Assembly: GCA_029558635.1 (NCBI GenBank)
Contig: JAKQEE010000063.1
Location: 1-64,000 of the forward strand
Source: Pseudomonadota bacterium
GTDB taxonomy: Bacteria; Pseudomonadota; Alphaproteobacteria; Micavibrionales; Micavibrionaceae
DNA length: 64,000 bases
Reading direction: 5' to 3'
The notes beneath the pieces are model-generated. The model had not been told where the DNA came from, ran no database searches, and saw only the letters and a program-made list of their open reading frames with translations. The stretch's first letter is position 1. Every line of letters begins with the position of its first letter. Made by a program: the position numbers and the translations under genes. Positions 61,017 through 64,000 of this stretch are shown piece by piece.

Positions 61017-62048
61017 ATGGCAATTTTATCTCTAAATCAAAAGAACAAAAGAGTAGAGCTTGATGGATTTGAGCTTGATAATCCTGTGGTCTTCAATTTT
61101 TTTGATAACTTACCATCTTCGGAACGCGATGAAAAACTTCTAAGAGCAATATACATTGGCGTACTAGCTCTGATGGAGGATCGCTTATCTTCTTTTCTCT
61201 CAAAGACTGCCAATCAGCTTGGAACAGAGCTTGAGAGCCTTAAAATGATATTTGATATGAAGCAGGAAATTTTCTTTAAGTCTGCCATTAAAGGTATGAT
61301 TGCTGAAGATGAGATAGCTTCATTCTTGAGTCAATTTTTCTTAGAACAAAAACTTTTAGACAAGGCTCGATTGTCTGGAAACCACGCAGGGGTGATTCCT
61401 AAAAATAAGACTGGCGATATTATCTGCACAGTAAACGGAGAAGAAGATTTAAAAATTATCATTGAGTGTAAGTTTGATAAAAGCTTACGCCTTGGAAGCA
61501 TTGAATCTAAAGATATTTTCTCTAGAAAAACTGATACAGCATGGAGTCAGTTAATAGAAGCTCAAGCGAACCGAGATGGGAAAGTTAGTATAATTGTATT
61601 GGATGTATCATTAGCAGATAGCAGTATATTAAATACTATCCAAAATGTGCGTTATATACCTGCTATTGGCCTAGTTTCCATTATAAACTCGCAAAAAGGA
61701 GATTACAGCAACCTTGCTATTGCTTACATGCTTGCAAGAGATATCGCGATAAATGCCCATACAGTAAATTTAGATAAAGACATTCTATCAGTCTTTATAA
61801 ATAGGATTATCAAAGACATTAGTGATGTTCTAAATATAAAGAGCTTAGTTCTAGGCAACATTGAAACGAATAAAAAGATATTGGCACAACTCGAAAAAAG
61901 CCTTCTTTCTATGGACTTTAGCCAAAAATACCTTCTAAAGTTTTTAGAGGATGGTCAAATGTCCAGAGAAGATTTACTCAACTTCTATTCTGGTGATGAA
62001 ATAAGAGATATCTACAAGCCTATCGAAAAGGATATAAAAGAGTTGTAG
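61017..62048 (+). CDS. PD-(D/E)XK nuclease-like protein of the SIR2-HerA operon
   Basis: The 343-residue product carries a convincing nuclease motif in the central part: Glu99 (AEDEIASF) on the leading helix, Asp134 in KTGDII, and E150-C-K152 in IIIECKFD. This fits the E-D-ExK layout of PD-(D/E)XK enzymes. The N-terminal 90 residues and the C-terminal 130 residues are helical. I do not recognise a family. It ends the operon and is AT-rich. It may be a second effector beside SIR2. Confidence 0.65.
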   Translation: MAILSLNQKNKRVELDGFELDNPVVFNFFDNLPSSERDEKLLRAIYIGVLALMEDRLSSFLSKTANQLGTELESLKMIFDMKQEIFFKSAIKGMIAEDEIASFLSQFFLEQKLLDKARLSGNHAGVIPKNKTGDIICTVNGEEDLKIIIECKFDKSLRLGSIESKDIFSRKTDTAWSQLIEAQANRDGKVSIIVLDVSLADSSILNTIQNVRYIPAIGLVSIINSQKGDYSNLAIAYMLARDIAINAHTVNLDKDILSVFINRIIKDISDVLNIKSLVLGNIETNKKILAQLEKSLLSMDFSQKYLLKFLEDGQMSREDLLNFYSGDEIRDIYKPIEKDIKEL

Positions 62049-62060
62049 GGCTTTAATTTT

Positions 62061-62294
62061 TTACATACAAGATTTTAACTGGTTTCGAATAAGTGAATAA
62101 TCTTGTACTACCAGAGGCCAAATAGCGTTATCAGATGCCGCATCAATTTCATCAGCCAGCTTGCGCTGAAATTCACGGCTGTATTCCTTGATCGGTGGGC
62201 ATGCCGTAGCAGGGTTAGAATTTGCCCCTGCGCAGGCGGTCAACAAGCTCACCGCGAGTACGGGGAGCATCCAGCGTGGCACGAAGTTGCGCAT
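62061..62294 (-). CDS. Outer-membrane spanin-like lipoprotein (Rz1-type)
   Basis: The 77-residue product has a lipoprotein signal with LTAC (Cys near residue 21), and a short Pro/Glu-rich body (CPPIKEYSREFQRKLADEIDAA...LIRNQLKSCM). It overlaps the upstream spanin gene by 80 bases in another frame, the layout of Rz/Rz1 pairs that fuse inner and outer membranes at phage lysis. It is convergent with the PD-(D/E)XK gene, with 12 bases between stops. Confidence 0.75.
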   Translation of the reverse strand: MRNFVPRWMLPVLAVSLLTACAGANSNPATACPPIKEYSREFQRKLADEIDAASDNAIWPLVVQDYSLIRNQLKSCM

Positions 62295-62454
62295 CTTTTA
62301 CCTCTATGATTTTCTTAAGTTGATCGTTGCGTTCTGCATTGCGTCCCGCCTGGCGTGCGCCAAGCAGGACGGTCAAAACCGAAAGCCCTGCCACGCCCCA
62401 TCCGATGAGGCGCAGCAAATGGCTGGAAAGCCAGCTTTTAAGGATATTCAGCAT
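62215..62454 (-). CDS. Inner-membrane spanin-like protein (Rz-type)
   Basis: The product has about 79 residues. It starts MLNILKSWLSSH and has one membrane helix (LLRLIGWGVAGLSVLTVLLGA). A charged, coiled-coil-like periplasmic tail follows (NAERNDQLKKIIEVKDAQL). The ATG overlaps the lysozyme-like gene stop as TGATG. It embeds the start of the outer spanin, supporting a functional lysis pair. Confidence 0.75.
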   Translation of the reverse strand: MLNILKSWLSSHLLRLIGWGVAGLSVLTVLLGARQAGRNAERNDQLKKIIEVKDAQLRATLDAPRTRGELVDRLRRGKF

Positions 62455-63113
62455 CAGCGCAGGCCTTTCCGGTGGTCGTCGATACGCGCCCACAGCATGA
62501 CGCCAACGCCAATCAGGGTGACAGCCAGCAATAGCCATTTTGCCACCTCCAGATATGGGGCAATGGCCAGCAATGCACTTGTCGCAGGTTCCAGCGTTTC
62601 TTGTACCGCTTCAATTGCCCCAGCGCCCAGCGTACCTGCCGTGGCAACCTGACCACCCTTGACGGTGCGCGAGGCCTGCAGGTTCTGCTGTTTCGGCTCC
62701 ACCCCAGCCAATACCAGTGCCTTGGTGATTTCAGCGTCGCTGTACGGTTGTTGGCCATTCTCATGCTGGATGATGGCTTCCACCACCGGCTTCAGATGTT
62801 CAAAGCGGTGCATGTTCAGCGTTTGAAGCGCAGAAAATCCCGTGTTCCGCGCCACCGCCTGAATATACGAGGTGGTGTTATTCTCAATGGCCGGCGCCCA
62901 GCGCGTAATAATCCCTTCGATGGTGCAAAGGCCGTATTTGTCCTGATAAGTGATCAACAGCCGTGCCAGGGCGCGGATACCATAGACGGCAGATTGGAAC
63001 GTGAAGAATTCACGGTCGTTCTGTTCTTTGGCCAGTCCTTGCCAGGGATCATTATTACGGCGTATGTTGCCTGGGTTGTTATTGCGGATACCGCGTGGTT
63101 TTTGGGTCGTCAT
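62454..63113 (-). CDS. Phage lysozyme-like/structural protein with C-terminal membrane helix
   Basis: The 219-residue product starts RGIRNNNPGNIRRNNDPWQG, a signature of phage lytic or P5-like virion proteins. ITRWAPAIENNTTSYIQAVARNTGF follows. The C-terminus has hydrophobic helices (ALLAIAPYLEVAKWLLLAVTLIGVGVML). Good ribosome site AAAGGAG. It heads the lysis set with the two spanins. Confidence 0.75.
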   Translation of the reverse strand: MTTQKPRGIRNNNPGNIRRNNDPWQGLAKEQNDREFFTFQSAVYGIRALARLLITYQDKYGLCTIEGIITRWAPAIENNTTSYIQAVARNTGFSALQTLNMHRFEHLKPVVEAIIQHENGQQPYSDAEITKALVLAGVEPKQQNLQASRTVKGGQVATAGTLGAGAIEAVQETLEPATSALLAIAPYLEVAKWLLLAVTLIGVGVMLWARIDDHRKGLR

Positions 63114-63134
63114 GGTTTTTCTCCTTTTTTTGAA

Positions 63135-63162
63135 ATAAAAAAGCCGCCCAAATGGGCGGCTT
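63135..63162 (-). terminator. Terminator between two prophage genes
   Basis: AAGCCGCCCA (63141-63150) pairs with TGGGCGGCTT (63153-63162). On the minus strand a T-run follows (63135-63140), ending transcription from the tail-side genes before the lysis genes. Confidence 0.85.
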
Positions 63163-63191
63163 TGAAGTGTAAAAACTATAAAGTTACTAAG

Positions 63192-63419
63192 TTAGTCGTC
63201 TGCTATCATCTCAAGTAAAGCGACAGGGTTATTTCCTCGAAAACTGATTAAAGGCAACCCATTTTCATTTCTTGATATTTCTGCATTTACGGCAGAGATT
63301 TTATCCGTAGTGAAGAAAAGCTGCTTCTTCTGGAAAGCCGCCTCATCTTCGCTGTAACATACCACCTCTAGATCTGGGTCTAATTGTTTCAGTTGATCCA
63401 ATAAATCTTGAACCTTCAT
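63192..63419 (-). CDS. Small acidic phage-region protein
   Basis: The product has about 75 residues. The start at 63419 follows GGAGG with 5-base spacing. The sequence opens KVQDLLDQLKQLDPDLEVVCYSEDE and ends PVALLEMIADD. No family recognised. It lies between the DUF6127-type gene and the terminator. Confidence 0.6.
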   Translation of the reverse strand: MKVQDLLDQLKQLDPDLEVVCYSEDEAAFQKKQLFFTTDKISAVNAEISRNENGLPLISFRGNNPVALLEMIADD

Positions 63420-63457
63420 TATTACCTCCATAATTTATTGCCTGATCAATATATAGG

Positions 63458-63748
63458 TTAGCGGTGGAACATTCCACCCTTGGCAGCAACGCCTGCCACC
63501 AGCAAAGCCAAAAGTCCCACCGTGACCCAGCGCACCAGCGTTTGCAGGAATGTCCGCTGCATGACTTTGATAGAGCCTGCTAAATCACGCAGGGTGCGGA
63601 TATCATTGGCGGCATCCTCGTCAGCCAGGCCGACTTCGATCAAGGCCTTACGTGCGCCACGGCAGGCAGCCTGTTCCAGCAAGGTTTCAAATTCGCTGCG
63701 CGGTATGACAATCATGTCCTCCCGCTGCGGTGGTTTTGCAGCAGACAT
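63458..63748 (-). CDS. DUF6127-type phage protein
   Basis: The product is about 96 residues. It shows EDMIVIPRSEFETLLEQAACRGARKALIEVGLADEDAANDIRTLRDLAGSIKV, the pattern I associate with DUF6127 of alphaproteobacterial prophages. One C-terminal membrane helix follows (WVTVGLLALLVAGVAAKGG). The start is the ATG at 63748 with GGAG upstream. It is placed between tail and lysis genes. Confidence 0.7.
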   Translation of the reverse strand: MSAAKPPQREDMIVIPRSEFETLLEQAACRGARKALIEVGLADEDAANDIRTLRDLAGSIKVMQRTFLQTLVRWVTVGLLALLVAGVAAKGGMFHR

Positions 63749-63769
63749 CACTTTTCTCCATTTAAAGTT

Positions 63770-64000
63770 TTACTGGTCGGCGGTATGGACAAGCGGGTTT
63801 TCCACCACCGCCGATATTTCAATGATTTCCCCGCGCGGGCGCACGGCCAGAACCCGCGCCAGCACGCCCCAATGCTCGCCGATGCCGAAGGAAAAATGCG
63901 TGCGCTCTTCCTCCGTGCCTGTGTAGGGCGTAAAATCGATTTCCTCCAAAAGCTGGAGCTGGTAGGCGTTTCCCCCCGCAGAAACCATCCACGGGCCGCT
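63770..64000 (-). CDS. Phage tail tip (TipJ-like) protein, C-terminal fragment
   Basis: The frame continues off the right edge and its stop is at 63770. The last residues read SFGIGEHWGVLARVLAVRPRGEIIEISAVVENPLVHTADQ, compatible with the C-terminus of a long host-specificity or tail-tip protein. Its position upstream of the DUF6127 and lysis genes matches a lambda-like tail-end order. The call is limited by the short visible part. Confidence 0.5.
   Translation of the reverse strand, partial: SGPWMVSAGGNAYQLQLLEEIDFTPYTGTEEERTHFSFGIGEHWGVLARVLAVRPRGEIIEISAVVENPLVHTADQ

Overview
The window reads as chromosome of a Gram-negative alphaproteobacterium. The evidence is the secB/tim44-like divergent pair, the hpf/ptsN pair, an IalB-family protein, AddAB in place of RecBCD, a DUF6489-type protein and a Lys/Ala-rich histone-H1-like protein. 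The outer-membrane genes (lptF, lptG, mlaA, mlaC, secB) fit a double-membraned cell. I cannot fix the genus. Several small conserved proteins recall Micavibrio-like or Rhodospirillales-like lineages, but that is inference.

Layout. 1-26 kb is mostly core: a partial membrane protein, tRNA-Gly(TCC), secB, a Tim44-like gene, a ptsN-like gene that lacks the phospho-histidine, hpf, murI, an ialB-like gene, an M23 peptidase, a CxxC-rich membrane protein, mnmE, mlaC, mlaA, lptG, lptF, pepA, addB, addA, trxA, an H1-like gene and infC. The infC gene appears to start at a non-canonical ATC codon. 26-38 kb, on the minus strand, is a type IVB (Icm/Dot) secretion cluster in the order icmL-K-E-G-C-D-J-B, downstream of gmk. 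It is split by a terminator and a new promoter between icmG and icmC. The icmC product is about twice the usual length and carries an IcmD-like half. 38-43 kb holds an SDR enzyme, an ArsR-type regulator, a glycosyltransferase, an alpha/beta hydrolase and comM.

From about 43.2 kb the sequence becomes accessory. It starts with three small lipoproteins, a Fic enzyme and an HTH regulator. A large serine recombinase is then translationally coupled to two ParB-like genes. At 51.4-62.0 kb there is a tightly packed eight-gene operon: an excisionase-like HTH, an MmeI-like adenine methyltransferase, a DExH helicase, a GIY-YIG nuclease, SIR2, a HerA ATPase, a KTSC protein and a PD-(D/E)XK nuclease. This looks like a composite anti-phage island in which a methylation/restriction module and a SIR2-HerA module share one transcript. 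From 62.06 kb to the right edge, minus-strand phage genes (overlapping spanins, a lysozyme-like protein, a DUF6127-type protein, a tail protein) show that a prophage abuts the island. The island is therefore probably prophage or mobile-element cargo.

Two copies of a 114-145 bp intergenic element (14.05 kb and 29.83 kb) share end sequences and an inner hairpin. Each lies just downstream of a minus-strand gene. No CRISPR array, rRNA operon or insertion sequence was seen.
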